Made by a program: the position numbers and the translations under genes. Below the pieces are notes generated by a model. It saw nothing but the letters and a program-made list of their open reading frames with translations. It searched no databases and was not told the DNA's origin. A stretch of 53,098 bases of DNA from Magnetococcales bacterium HCHbin5. Its GTDB lineage: Bacteria; Pseudomonadota; Magnetococcia; Magnetococcales; Magnetaquicoccaceae. Location of the stretch: the NCBI GenBank assembly GCA_002753505.1, contig PEAG01000016.1:1-53098 (forward strand). Reading direction: 5' to 3'. Below, piece by piece: positions 43,469-53,098 of the stretch. Within the stretch, counting starts at the first letter, position 1. Each line of letters begins with the position of its first letter.

Positions 43469-45958
43469 ATGTCCATCTCCAGGGGAAAATGGTCGGTGAG
43501 ACCGTTGCAAAACATTGTCGCGTTCTGTTTCCAGACCAGACAGACAATACGGGAAGCACGAGGCGACATCAGCGGCACCAGCGATTTTAACTTTCCAAAT
43601 ATTGTCCATATCTTATCATTCGTATTGCTGGTTATCACTCTGGCACTCGTCTACTCGCCTGTGGTCTTGCGCCCCGCCTATCTGCCCGATGTGGGTGAAG
43701 TGGCCATCCGCAATGTGAAAGCCAACCGGGATCTGCTGGTTGAAGATTTGGAGACCACTACCCATCGTCGCCAACAAGCCGCCGTGGCGGTGCCGCCCGT
43801 CTACGAATGGGATAACGGCATGCTTGAGCCGATTATCCTCCAGTTGGAAGAGGCCCTGCTTTGGCTTGATGCCTCTCGGATTGTCCATGCTCCCCCCACA
43901 CCAACTGTTGATTCCTCCAAGGAGAACCCAGCCCCCTCCGGTGCAGCCCCCGCCACGGTGACAAAACAGCCCAGTACCAAGGCGGCAGCACGGGACATCC
44001 GGCGTGAAACCTTTTCCCAGACGTTGGAAGAGGAGATCCCGGAAGATGCCTATCAGGCACTGCTGACACTGCCACAAATCAAACCGTTGGCAATCGGCAT
44101 CCGCAACTGGCTGAGCAGTCTGAAACAACAGGCGGTTGTGGACAGTCCGGAGGTGTTGGAAGAGTTGCAACGACTGCCTTTTTACGTCGTGCGCTCGGTC
44201 AGCGATGGAACAGAAAAGCAGGTGTCGGACACCACCGGGCTGGTGGACCTGGCGGGTATGCGTCGCCTGCTGGAGGAGTCCATTCATCAATGGCTGGGGG
44301 ATTTTCCCATCGAAATACGGCGATGGATATTGGAAGAGACCAGTGCCCAACTCCGCCCCAACACAAGTTATAACTTTACCGAAACCCAGGCAAGACGCAA
44401 ACTGGCCTATAATGCCGTTGAGCCCGTCTATTTGCAATCTCGCCAAGGTCAAATGCTGGTGCGCGAGGGTGCAATTGTCTCCGAAGAGATCCGCATGAAA
44501 CTGGAGGCGATGCAGCAGACCCAATGGACCAACGCCATGATATGGCGCATCCTGGGCCTGATCATTACCTTGGGCAGCCTGCTCTGGATTGGCCGCTGGT
44601 TTCTGTTGGCCACCTCCACCACCTTTCCCCGCGATCAAAAAACATTCTATCTGCTGGGAACCATTCTGCTCATCACCTCGTTGCTCTCCACCATCACGCT
44701 GGCAACCGGGCAGGGGGGGGTGGAGCTGTTGAACTGGCCATCCAACATGGTGATCTATCTCCCCTTTGCCGCCCTGGGCTCCGCCTTGGCCTCTCTGACG
44801 GTGGGTGCCCGGGCTGGCATCCCCGGTGGGGCGTTGGTGGTCGGGACCATCCTCTCCTTTCTGGGGGCTCTGGTCACCAATGGGGGGTTGCCGCTGTTTA
44901 TTTATGACATCGTTGGCTCCCTGGTTGGGGCGGCCACCCTGCGGGCCTGCCGCCGCCGCTTCGATGTTTTGTACGCGGGCGTCAAAATCGGGGTGGCGCA
45001 AACACTGTCGGTCCCCGTGATCGAACTGCTCTCCGGCAACGATCCCTCCTGGTACTGGTTGGCCGGCGCAGCCATGGCCATGACCAGTGGTCTGATGACC
45101 GGCCTCTGGGCATTGGCCATCATTCCCATGTTGGAGACCCTGTTCAATATCACAACCGATTCCCGTCTGGCAGAGTTGGCATCGGGGGATCATCCGCTGG
45201 TGCGTGAACTCTCCCTCCGCAGCCCTGGCACCTACCACCATTCGGTCATGATGGGCAATCTGGCAGAGGCCGCCGCAGAGAGCATTCATGCCAACCCCCT
45301 GTTGGCACGGGTCATGGCTCTTTACCACGATATTGGCAAGATGAACTCTCCCCACTATTTTATCGAAAATCAATCGGGTGAAAATCGTCACGACCAGCTG
45401 ACCCCCTCCATGTCTACCAAGGTGATCATGGCCCATGTCAAAGGTGGATTGGAGTTGGCCAGAAAATACAAGCTGGGCGGGCTCATCCAGGAGGCCATCG
45501 CCACCCACCACGGCACCTCCCTGCTCCAATACTTTTACAATCGGGCATTGAACCAAGCCTGTGAACGACATGAGACCGTCTCTCCAGAGGACTATCGTTA
45601 TCCCGGTCCCCGCCCCCGCTCCCGGGAAGCGGGTATTCTGATGCTTGCCGATTCGGTGGAAGCCGCCTCCCGCACCCTGAAAAATCCGGTACCCGCCCAG
45701 ATTCAAGCCCTGGTCAAGCGCATTGTCGGTGCAAAAATTCGCGAAGGCCAATTGGATGAGTGCCTGTTGACCTTGCGGGAGATCACACGGATCGAAGAGG
45801 CCTTTACCCGTGTGCTCACCCTGGGATTTTATCATCACCGCATCGAATATCCCGATCCCGCCAATATGGCGAGACTCTCTCATTCCAAGCAAACGGTATT
45901 GCGCAGCCATGTCAAAAATTCTGCTCCGCCGCGATTACAAGCCGTGGCCCCCCATTGA
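43469..45958 (+). CDS. 7TM-HD family membrane phosphohydrolase
   Basis: This 829-residue protein has one N-terminal helix (about 45-68), a large extracytoplasmic 7TMR-HDED-type domain, a multi-helix 7TM segment (about 350-560) and a cytoplasmic HD domain. The HD motif is YHDIGKM, with H620-D621, plus THHGTSLLQYFY and LADSVEAASRTL. In Firmicutes this architecture (PgpH/YqfF) degrades cyclic-di-AMP; the substrate here is not known. The extracytoplasmic domain has a Pro/Thr/Ala-rich insertion near 150-175. The ATG lies four bases after the phoH stop without a clear Shine-Dalgarno. It overlaps ybeY by 50 bases. Confidence 0.9.
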   Translation: MSISRGKWSVRPLQNIVAFCFQTRQTIREARGDISGTSDFNFPNIVHILSFVLLVITLALVYSPVVLRPAYLPDVGEVAIRNVKANRDLLVEDLETTTHRRQQAAVAVPPVYEWDNGMLEPIILQLEEALLWLDASRIVHAPPTPTVDSSKENPAPSGAAPATVTKQPSTKAAARDIRRETFSQTLEEEIPEDAYQALLTLPQIKPLAIGIRNWLSSLKQQAVVDSPEVLEELQRLPFYVVRSVSDGTEKQVSDTTGLVDLAGMRRLLEESIHQWLGDFPIEIRRWILEETSAQLRPNTSYNFTETQARRKLAYNAVEPVYLQSRQGQMLVREGAIVSEEIRMKLEAMQQTQWTNAMIWRILGLIITLGSLLWIGRWFLLATSTTFPRDQKTFYLLGTILLITSLLSTITLATGQGGVELLNWPSNMVIYLPFAALGSALASLTVGARAGIPGGALVVGTILSFLGALVTNGGLPLFIYDIVGSLVGAATLRACRRRFDVLYAGVKIGVAQTLSVPVIELLSGNDPSWYWLAGAAMAMTSGLMTGLWALAIIPMLETLFNITTDSRLAELASGDHPLVRELSLRSPGTYHHSVMMGNLAEAAAESIHANPLLARVMALYHDIGKMNSPHYFIENQSGENRHDQLTPSMSTKVIMAHVKGGLELARKYKLGGLIQEAIATHHGTSLLQYFYNRALNQACERHETVSPEDYRYPGPRPRSREAGILMLADSVEAASRTLKNPVPAQIQALVKRIVGAKIREGQLDECLLTLREITRIEEAFTRVLTLGFYHHRIEYPDPANMARLSHSKQTVLRSHVKNSAPPRLQAVAPH

Positions 45959-46376
45959 CAAGGCCATGTGTCGCGTTGCCAAGGCGGCTCTGGCTGCCTT
46001 TGATCACACCAAAAAGATGGAGGTGGGCATTCTGTTGACGGAAGATGCGGTTGTTCGTGACCTCAACCGCCGCTATCGACAACGGGACCAGGCCACCAAT
46101 GTCCTCTCCTTTGCCATGGAGGATGGACAGGAAAAGCCCAAAAAGATCAAAAAGCACCGTCTGCTGGGAGATGTTGTACTGGCATACGAAACGGTGGACC
46201 GGGAGGCCAAGGCTTATCATATTTCCCTTGAACATCACGCATCCCATCTGGTAGTACACGGGGTGCTGCATCTGTTGGGCTATGATCATGAACGTTCTCC
46301 CGCCGAAGCCCGGCGGCAGGAGTCAAAAGAGATTGCCATTTTGGCACGGTTGGGCATCAAAGATCCGTATCGGTAG
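45909..46376 (+). CDS. ybeY: Endoribonuclease / rRNA maturation factor YbeY
   Basis: YbeY is a 155-residue metal-dependent RNase involved in 16S rRNA 3'-end maturation. The zinc motif H-x3-H-x5-H is seen in HLVVHGVLHLLGYDHE. LNRRYRQRDQATNVLSF is the conserved substrate-side loop. The ATG at 45909 lies inside the HD gene; the N-terminal MSKILLRRDYKPWPP makes the length normal. The position between the HD hydrolase and lnt is a widespread arrangement. The 94-bp gap to lnt holds a TTCCAG/CTGGAA hairpin (46417-46446). Confidence 0.94.
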   Translation: MSKILLRRDYKPWPPIDKAMCRVAKAALAAFDHTKKMEVGILLTEDAVVRDLNRRYRQRDQATNVLSFAMEDGQEKPKKIKKHRLLGDVVLAYETVDREAKAYHISLEHHASHLVVHGVLHLLGYDHERSPAEARRQESKEIAILARLGIKDPYR

Positions 46377-46470
46377 TGCAACTCGTTGCAGAAACATGAA
46401 CAAACACCATATCCCATTCCAGTCCGCCAGGCGGTTTGGGCTGGAACGTTCCGATTCACCGTGAGCTGAG

Positions 46471-48015
46471 ATGAATTTTCGTAATGCCATTGGATATGCC
46501 CTGCTGGCTGGCGGCGTGGCGGTGTTGGGTCTGCCATCCGGTCCGACGCCTGTGGCCTTGATGGCAGGGTTACTGGTTTTGATCCGGCTCATCTGCCAGT
46601 TCCCGCCTCGTCAGGGAGCCTGGCTGGGCTTTTATTTTGGCCTGAGCTATTTCAGCCTGGGGTTTTCCTGGCTGCTCACCAGTTTGCATCAATTCGGCGA
46701 TATTCCCTTTGTCGGTTCCCTGCTGATGTTGCTGCTGTTTTCAGCCGCCATGGCCCTCTATCCTGCCCTGTTTGGGGCGTTGCTTGCCCGTCTGGCTCCG
46801 CGCCCCATGTTGCTGCCGTTGGTTGCACCGGCCTTGTGGGTATTGACCGAATGGTTGCGCAGCCGACTGTTTGGCGGCTTCGCCTGGAATCTGGTGGGGT
46901 ATGGCTGGGACCGCTGGATAGAATTTTTGCAAATTGCCGATCTGGGCGGTGTTTTTTTGCTCTCCTGGCTCATGGTATTGCCGGCTGCCGTCGGGGCGGC
47001 CTTGTGGCTGCGCCCCTCCACAAAGCGTGAAGTGGGAATCGCCTGCGGTGCCATTGCCCTCTTGATGACACTGGTCTTGGCGTATGGCGATTGGCGCATC
47101 ACCACCCTTGCCGACCGCCAAGAGAGAGAAAAACCTCCCACCATTCGGGTGGCGATTGTACAGGGTAATATTCCCCAACAACTCAAATGGGCCACCAATC
47201 AGCAAAAGAGCACCCTCGACCGTTATTTGGAGCTGAGCCGCTCGCTCTCCTTGCCGGTGGATCTGGTGGTTTGGCCAGAGACGGCCATGCCGTTTTTTTT
47301 CCGTTCCCATCCCGATTATCTGGCCCAGATCAGTCAATTGAGTCGAGAGATTGCGGCCCCCATCCTGACCGGGGCTCCCATGGTTGACCGGGAGGAGGAG
47401 AACGAACCCTGGCGTTATTATAACAGCATGCTCATGCTGGACGAGACAGGATCGCTGGAACAACGTTATGATAAATATCATTTGGTTCCGTTTGGTGAAT
47501 ATATTCCCTTGCGTGCTTTTGTGCCTGCCACATTCAGTAAATTTACCGCTGGCACCGAGGATTTTTCCAGCGGTCCTGGTCCGCTTCCCCTCTCCTGGAA
47601 CAAAGGGGATATTGGCCCGCTCATCTGCTATGAGGCCATTTTTCCGGATGAGGTGCGTGCATTGGCCGACACCGGTGTTCGCTGGTTGATCAATATCACC
47701 AACGATGCCTGGTTTGGCGATTCGGCCAAGCCGCAACATTTGGCCATGGTTCGGTTGCGCGGCATTGAAAACCGGCTCCCCATGGTGCGGTCTGCCAATA
47801 CGGGCATCTCTGCCGTATTTGATGAAATCGGGCAGGAGCTGGCCCGCATCGCCCCTGACCAGGCTGGTGCGGTGGTGGTTGCGCTCCACCAGGGTAGCGG
47901 GCAGAGTTTTTATCGTAGTTACGGTGATTTATGGCTCGGCATATGGTTTGGTTTGTTGGGGATTGCGGGCATATTGGAAAAAAAGCTCCCCCCCGCCCGG
48001 CGTTATTCCGGCTGA
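46471..48015 (+). CDS. lnt: Apolipoprotein N-acyltransferase
   Basis: Lnt adds the third acyl chain to lipoproteins in the inner membrane (514 aa). About seven helices are followed by a periplasmic nitrilase-like domain. The catalytic triad is E270 (VVWPETA), K335 (YDKYHLVPFGEYIP) and C386 (LICYEAIFP), nearly the same numbering as E. coli. NITNDAWFGDSAKPQQH-like NITNDAWFGDSAKPQHL is present. It would mature the three lipoproteins encoded at 10.7-13.4 kb. Confidence 0.97.
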   Translation: MNFRNAIGYALLAGGVAVLGLPSGPTPVALMAGLLVLIRLICQFPPRQGAWLGFYFGLSYFSLGFSWLLTSLHQFGDIPFVGSLLMLLLFSAAMALYPALFGALLARLAPRPMLLPLVAPALWVLTEWLRSRLFGGFAWNLVGYGWDRWIEFLQIADLGGVFLLSWLMVLPAAVGAALWLRPSTKREVGIACGAIALLMTLVLAYGDWRITTLADRQEREKPPTIRVAIVQGNIPQQLKWATNQQKSTLDRYLELSRSLSLPVDLVVWPETAMPFFFRSHPDYLAQISQLSREIAAPILTGAPMVDREEENEPWRYYNSMLMLDETGSLEQRYDKYHLVPFGEYIPLRAFVPATFSKFTAGTEDFSSGPGPLPLSWNKGDIGPLICYEAIFPDEVRALADTGVRWLINITNDAWFGDSAKPQHLAMVRLRGIENRLPMVRSANTGISAVFDEIGQELARIAPDQAGAVVVALHQGSGQSFYRSYGDLWLGIWFGLLGIAGILEKKLPPARRYSG

Positions 48016-48087
48016 TTGGGCGAAGGGCGGTGTTTGGCCACCCCCCCGCCCGATAAAAAAGCCGTTTTGGCCAAGAAAAATACAGGC

Positions 48088-48204
48088 ATGATGTCAAACA
48101 TGGATCAATTTTTACGCAACCTGATGATCGCGCTGCTGGTCGGGCTGGCGGTCGGGTGGATGGTCAAACTTTTTCTGGTCGAGTTGATACTCTGGACCCG
48201 TTAA
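48088..48204 (+). CDS. Possible 38-aa single-span membrane protein
   Basis: A short frame beginning MMSNMDQFLRNL gives one clear hydrophobic helix (MIALLVGLAVGWMVKLFLVELIL) with a charged N-terminal side and a WTR ending. Starts at 48088, 48091 or 48100 are possible; the Shine-Dalgarno is poor. It lies 72 bp after lnt, in the same direction, and ends four bases before the convergent gene. A real small protein is plausible but not shown. Confidence 0.4.
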   Translation: MMSNMDQFLRNLMIALLVGLAVGWMVKLFLVELILWTR

Positions 48205-48208
48205 CCCG

Positions 48209-48520
48209 CTACTTGTCCGGCAAGGTGCTTTGAATTTTTTTCTCCTGCTCTTCCAGCTTTCTTTTTTGCTCTTGTATTTTCTGTAATTTTTGTCTCTTTT
48301 CCTGCATTTCATGCTTCTTGCTGATCTGTTCGCGGCAATTTTTCATCGCCTCTTTACTCTGTGCCCCCTCGACACAGGCCAGCAGTGCCTTTAAATCCTG
48401 CACCTTTCTGGCTTTGACCTTTTCAAAACTGACCTCTGCCTTGCCCTCCCCCTCTTTGGCTCCGGCAAAACCCGGAACAAGCCACATCACCAGGGCGACC
48501 AGTACGAACCATTGCTTCAT
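48209..48520 (-). CDS. Secreted coiled-coil protein of unknown function
   Basis: This 103-residue protein has a signal peptide (MKQWFVLVALVMWLVPGFAGA, cleavage after AGA) and then a highly charged helical body. Two cysteines (LLACVEGA, MKNCREQ) could form a disulfide. A strong coiled coil (KRQKLQKIQEQKRKLEEQE) ends at the C-terminus. AAGGAG seven bases before the ATG makes the start firm. I do not recognise the family. It is convergent with lnt and downstream of ligA on the same strand. Confidence 0.72.
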   Translation of the reverse strand: MKQWFVLVALVMWLVPGFAGAKEGEGKAEVSFEKVKARKVQDLKALLACVEGAQSKEAMKNCREQISKKHEMQEKRQKLQKIQEQKRKLEEQEKKIQSTLPDK

Positions 48521-48649
48521 TATGCAGCTCCTTGGCTGGAATGGATTGTCCGGCCAGGATAGCGCAAAACAACCTCTACCAAAAGAACTTTTTTCACCCG
48601 GTATGCCGCAGGCACGCAAGGCGTCGGCCGTTGCGGCTCAATCTTTTTT

Positions 48650-48700
48650 ACAACGGCAGGGGTCTGGAGAGCATGAGGATCCCCAGACCCCTGCCGTTGT
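48650..48700. repeat. Minimal repeat: 18-bp perfect inverted repeat
   Basis: ACAACGGCAGGGGTCTGG (48650-48667) is exactly complementary to 48683-48700, with a 15-base loop. The GCAGGGGTCTGG part matches the outer end of the long arms, so this looks like two outer ends joined with the interior lost. A TTTTTT run lies outside the left arm, the wrong side for a terminator of ligA. It fills the ligA-downstream gap (48521-48728), where no other feature is seen. Confidence 0.8.
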
Positions 48701-48728
48701 GCAACAGAATACAGTGTTTGGGGGCAGG

Positions 48729-51853
<3,125 letters not shown>

Positions 51854-51890
51854 GACCCCCCGGGTTGGCAGGCAACCCTGCTCTGAATGC

Positions 51891-52433
51891 TCATGGCAAA
51901 ATATAGGTGGGCAGGCCATCGATACTGGTCTGATTGTTTTTTTCCCAATAGTCTTGAATGCCCTGCTCCCCCTTTTTTTCTGACCAACGCTGGAGTTGTT
52001 CCCGTTCGCCTTGATAGGCAAAAAAGGGCACCGCATAACCGCAGGAGCTCTGCACCAGATCGATGGTTGCCAAAACCAGCTGCCGTTTCCCGGGCCAATC
52101 CGGAAAATGGCCCACGTAGGTTGCCCACTCCGCATCCCTGGGATGGATCACCCGGCCCTGGCCGTAGAGACGCAATATCAGCGGTTGTTCATCAAAGCTG
52201 CAAAACATCAGCGTCATCCGCCCCCCCCCTGCCAAGTGAGCGGCGGTCTCGTTGGCACTACCGGTCAAGTTTAAAAAGCAGACCGTATGGGCATCCAGCA
52301 CCCGAAAGGTATCCATCCCCTTGGGAGAAAGATTGATCCGCCCATCCGGCATGGCGGTCGAGACAAAAAAAATCTTTTGCCGAGCGATAAAATCCTGGTT
52401 CTCTTCATTGATTTCATTAAAAAATTTTGCCAT
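51891..52433 (-). CDS. Pyridoxamine 5'-phosphate oxidase-family protein
   Basis: This 180-residue protein has a split-barrel flavin-binding fold. FFNEINEENQDFIARQKIFFVSTAMPDGRINLSPKG is the typical beginning. FLNLTGSANETAAHL and GRMTLMFCSFDEQPLILRLYGQGRVI follow. Such proteins bind FMN, F420 or heme; which one is not evident. The ATG at 52433 starts the family domain; longer frames (to 52556) run into the divergent intergenic region. It is the first gene of a leftward set with the DegT-fold gene and ligA. Confidence 0.85.
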   Translation of the reverse strand: MAKFFNEINEENQDFIARQKIFFVSTAMPDGRINLSPKGMDTFRVLDAHTVCFLNLTGSANETAAHLAGGGRMTLMFCSFDEQPLILRLYGQGRVIHPRDAEWATYVGHFPDWPGKRQLVLATIDLVQSSCGYAVPFFAYQGEREQLQRWSEKKGEQGIQDYWEKNNQTSIDGLPTYILP

Positions 52434-52491
52434 TTGACCCAACGCTCCCACCCATAGAAAGTAATCCTTGACCACCACCCACTCCCCCATG

Positions 52492-52509
52492 ATACTCTTT
52501 ACAGAGTAT
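52492..52509. promoter_or_regulatory. Operator-like palindrome in a divergent gap
   Basis: ATACTC-TTTACA-GAGTAT is an inverted repeat of 6-bp arms around 6 bases, a typical dimer-binding layout. It lies between the PPOX gene (start 52433, leftward) and the small membrane protein gene (start 52545, rightward). A TGCTATAAA element at 52526-52534 resembles an extended -10, but it would place initiation within a few bases of the rightward ATG. Confidence 0.4.
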
Positions 52510-52544
52510 TCATAAAGACCCAATTTGCTATAAAGGAACAGAAG

Positions 52545-52853
52545 ATGGTTGCACAAGGAGAATTATCTGTTTTGCCAACAACGGCAGGGCAGTCTGTCAG
52601 CCAGGAGAGGGTCAAAACCAGCCAACAGAGACGACGAGTCCGTCGTGTTGGTCATGAGCTTTCCAAGACTGGCATGATTGCCTCGCTGACGGTCATTGCC
52701 CTGACGGGTTTTCGGATATTGAAACCCATGATGCCGCTGCACCCGATGGCGGGGTTGGCGTTTATTGGTTTTGCCCTTTGGCATGTATACCAAAAGGACC
52801 AACGGGCGGCTTACACGGAGGCGGTTCAGCCCTCCAGGGTTGAAGATCGTTAA
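52545..52853 (+). CDS. Small two-helix membrane protein
   Basis: This 102-residue protein has a basic, polar N-terminus of about 40 residues (QQRRRVRRVGHELSK). Two hydrophobic helices follow (MIASLTVIALTGFRIL and MAGLAFIGFALWHVY). Histidines at the two ends of the second helix (LHPMAG, LWHVY) could serve as heme or metal ligands as in small cytochrome b-like or DUF4405-type proteins, but this is speculation. AAGGA seven bases upstream supports the ATG. I do not recognise the family. Confidence 0.72.
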   Translation: MVAQGELSVLPTTAGQSVSQERVKTSQQRRRVRRVGHELSKTGMIASLTVIALTGFRILKPMMPLHPMAGLAFIGFALWHVYQKDQRAAYTEAVQPSRVEDR

Positions 52854-52944
52854 TAAGATCCGTTATCGACATACCTTCCTCCTCCACGTCCAAATGGTGG
52901 GCCGTTCCGGCTGCACACATCTCGTCTTTACTCGTTTTTTTTAA

Positions 52945-53007
52945 CAATTGCAGGGGTCTAGGGACCGTCACGCTCCCCGGCGGGGTGCAGGGGCAAAGCC
53001 CCATATG
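52945..53007 (-). repeat. Short repeat arm at the right edge
   Basis: This arm has the same form as the short arms beside element 3: it runs from CAATTGCAGGGG to GCCCCATATG. Its palindrome is decayed (CTAGGGACCGT against ACGCTCCCCGG), while the GGGGCAAAGCCCC hairpin is intact. A T-run lies outside it. Linker 53008-53051 ends CTTTTTAAA, like the linkers at 24942 and 25428. The rest of 52854-52944 shows no feature. Confidence 0.8.
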
Positions 53008-53051
53008 CACCAACATGATGACCACGCCTATGCTTTTCTAATCTTTTTAAA

Positions 53052-53098
53052 CGATTGCAGGGGCCTGGGGACCGTCACGGTCCCCAGTGGGGTGCAGG
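53052..53098 (-). repeat. Repeat arm running off the right edge
   Basis: It begins CGATTGCAGGGGCC and contains an intact palindrome with arms CTGGGGACCGT/ACGGTCCCCAG, then GTGCAGG at the window end. By analogy with 24886-25531, this is probably the left arm of a fourth composite element. Confidence 0.8.

Noticed and set aside
48650-48700. Intrinsic terminator for ligA
   Set aside because: On the reverse strand the stem is followed by A residues, not T, so the order is wrong for a Rho-independent terminator.

Overview
The window is a GC-rich chromosomal segment from a Gram-negative proteobacterium. LpxC, Lnt and the Lpo/YcfL lipoproteins indicate an outer membrane, and a DNPR-type MurE indicates meso-DAP peptidoglycan. 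The abundant G/C-rich palindromic intergenic repeats and the gene set recall the magnetotactic cocci (Magnetococcales / Etaproteobacteria). That placement is an impression from memory, and no magnetosome gene is present here.

Layout, left to right. (1) 1-10.2 kb, all forward: tgt-yajC-secD-secF (queuosine insertion and Sec export), a small unknown gene, a stand-alone CheY-like receiver, ilvB-ilvN-ilvC (branched-chain amino acids) and psd-pssA (phosphatidylethanolamine synthesis). (2) 10.26-14.07 kb: two copies, in the same orientation, of a ~450-bp structured composite repeat. They enclose a reverse-strand lipoprotein trio (COG3014-type, YcfL-like, LpoB-like). (3) 14.2-33.9 kb: a rearranged division and cell-wall (dcw) cluster, murF-mraY-ftsW-murG / rsmH-ftsL-ftsI-murE / third composite repeat / murC-murB-ddl-ftsQ-ftsA-ftsZ-lpxC. 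murD is missing, and the murF block precedes the rsmH block. (4) 34-39.3 kb: DUF4390 protein, NtrY-like kinase, degenerate NtrX-like regulator, and a cyclic-nucleotide-binding protein without a DNA-binding domain. (5) 39.3-48.0 kb: DUF523, rsmD-coaD, then miaB-phoH-HD hydrolase-ybeY-lnt. (6) 48.1-52.9 kb: a tiny membrane protein, then reverse-strand genes for a secreted coiled-coil protein, ligA, a DegT-fold protein lacking its PLP lysine and a flavin-type PPOX protein, and a forward two-helix membrane protein. (7) The right end runs into another repeat array.

Most genes sit in tight transcription units with ATGA overlaps. The least explained content is non-coding. Seven full repeat arms (~160 bp each) carry several stem-loops whose base pairs co-vary between copies. 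Arms of two subtypes are paired head to head around a conserved ~125-bp spacer. The composite copies lie at the boundaries of the dcw rearrangement, and the strand composition of the coding sequence changes abruptly across them.
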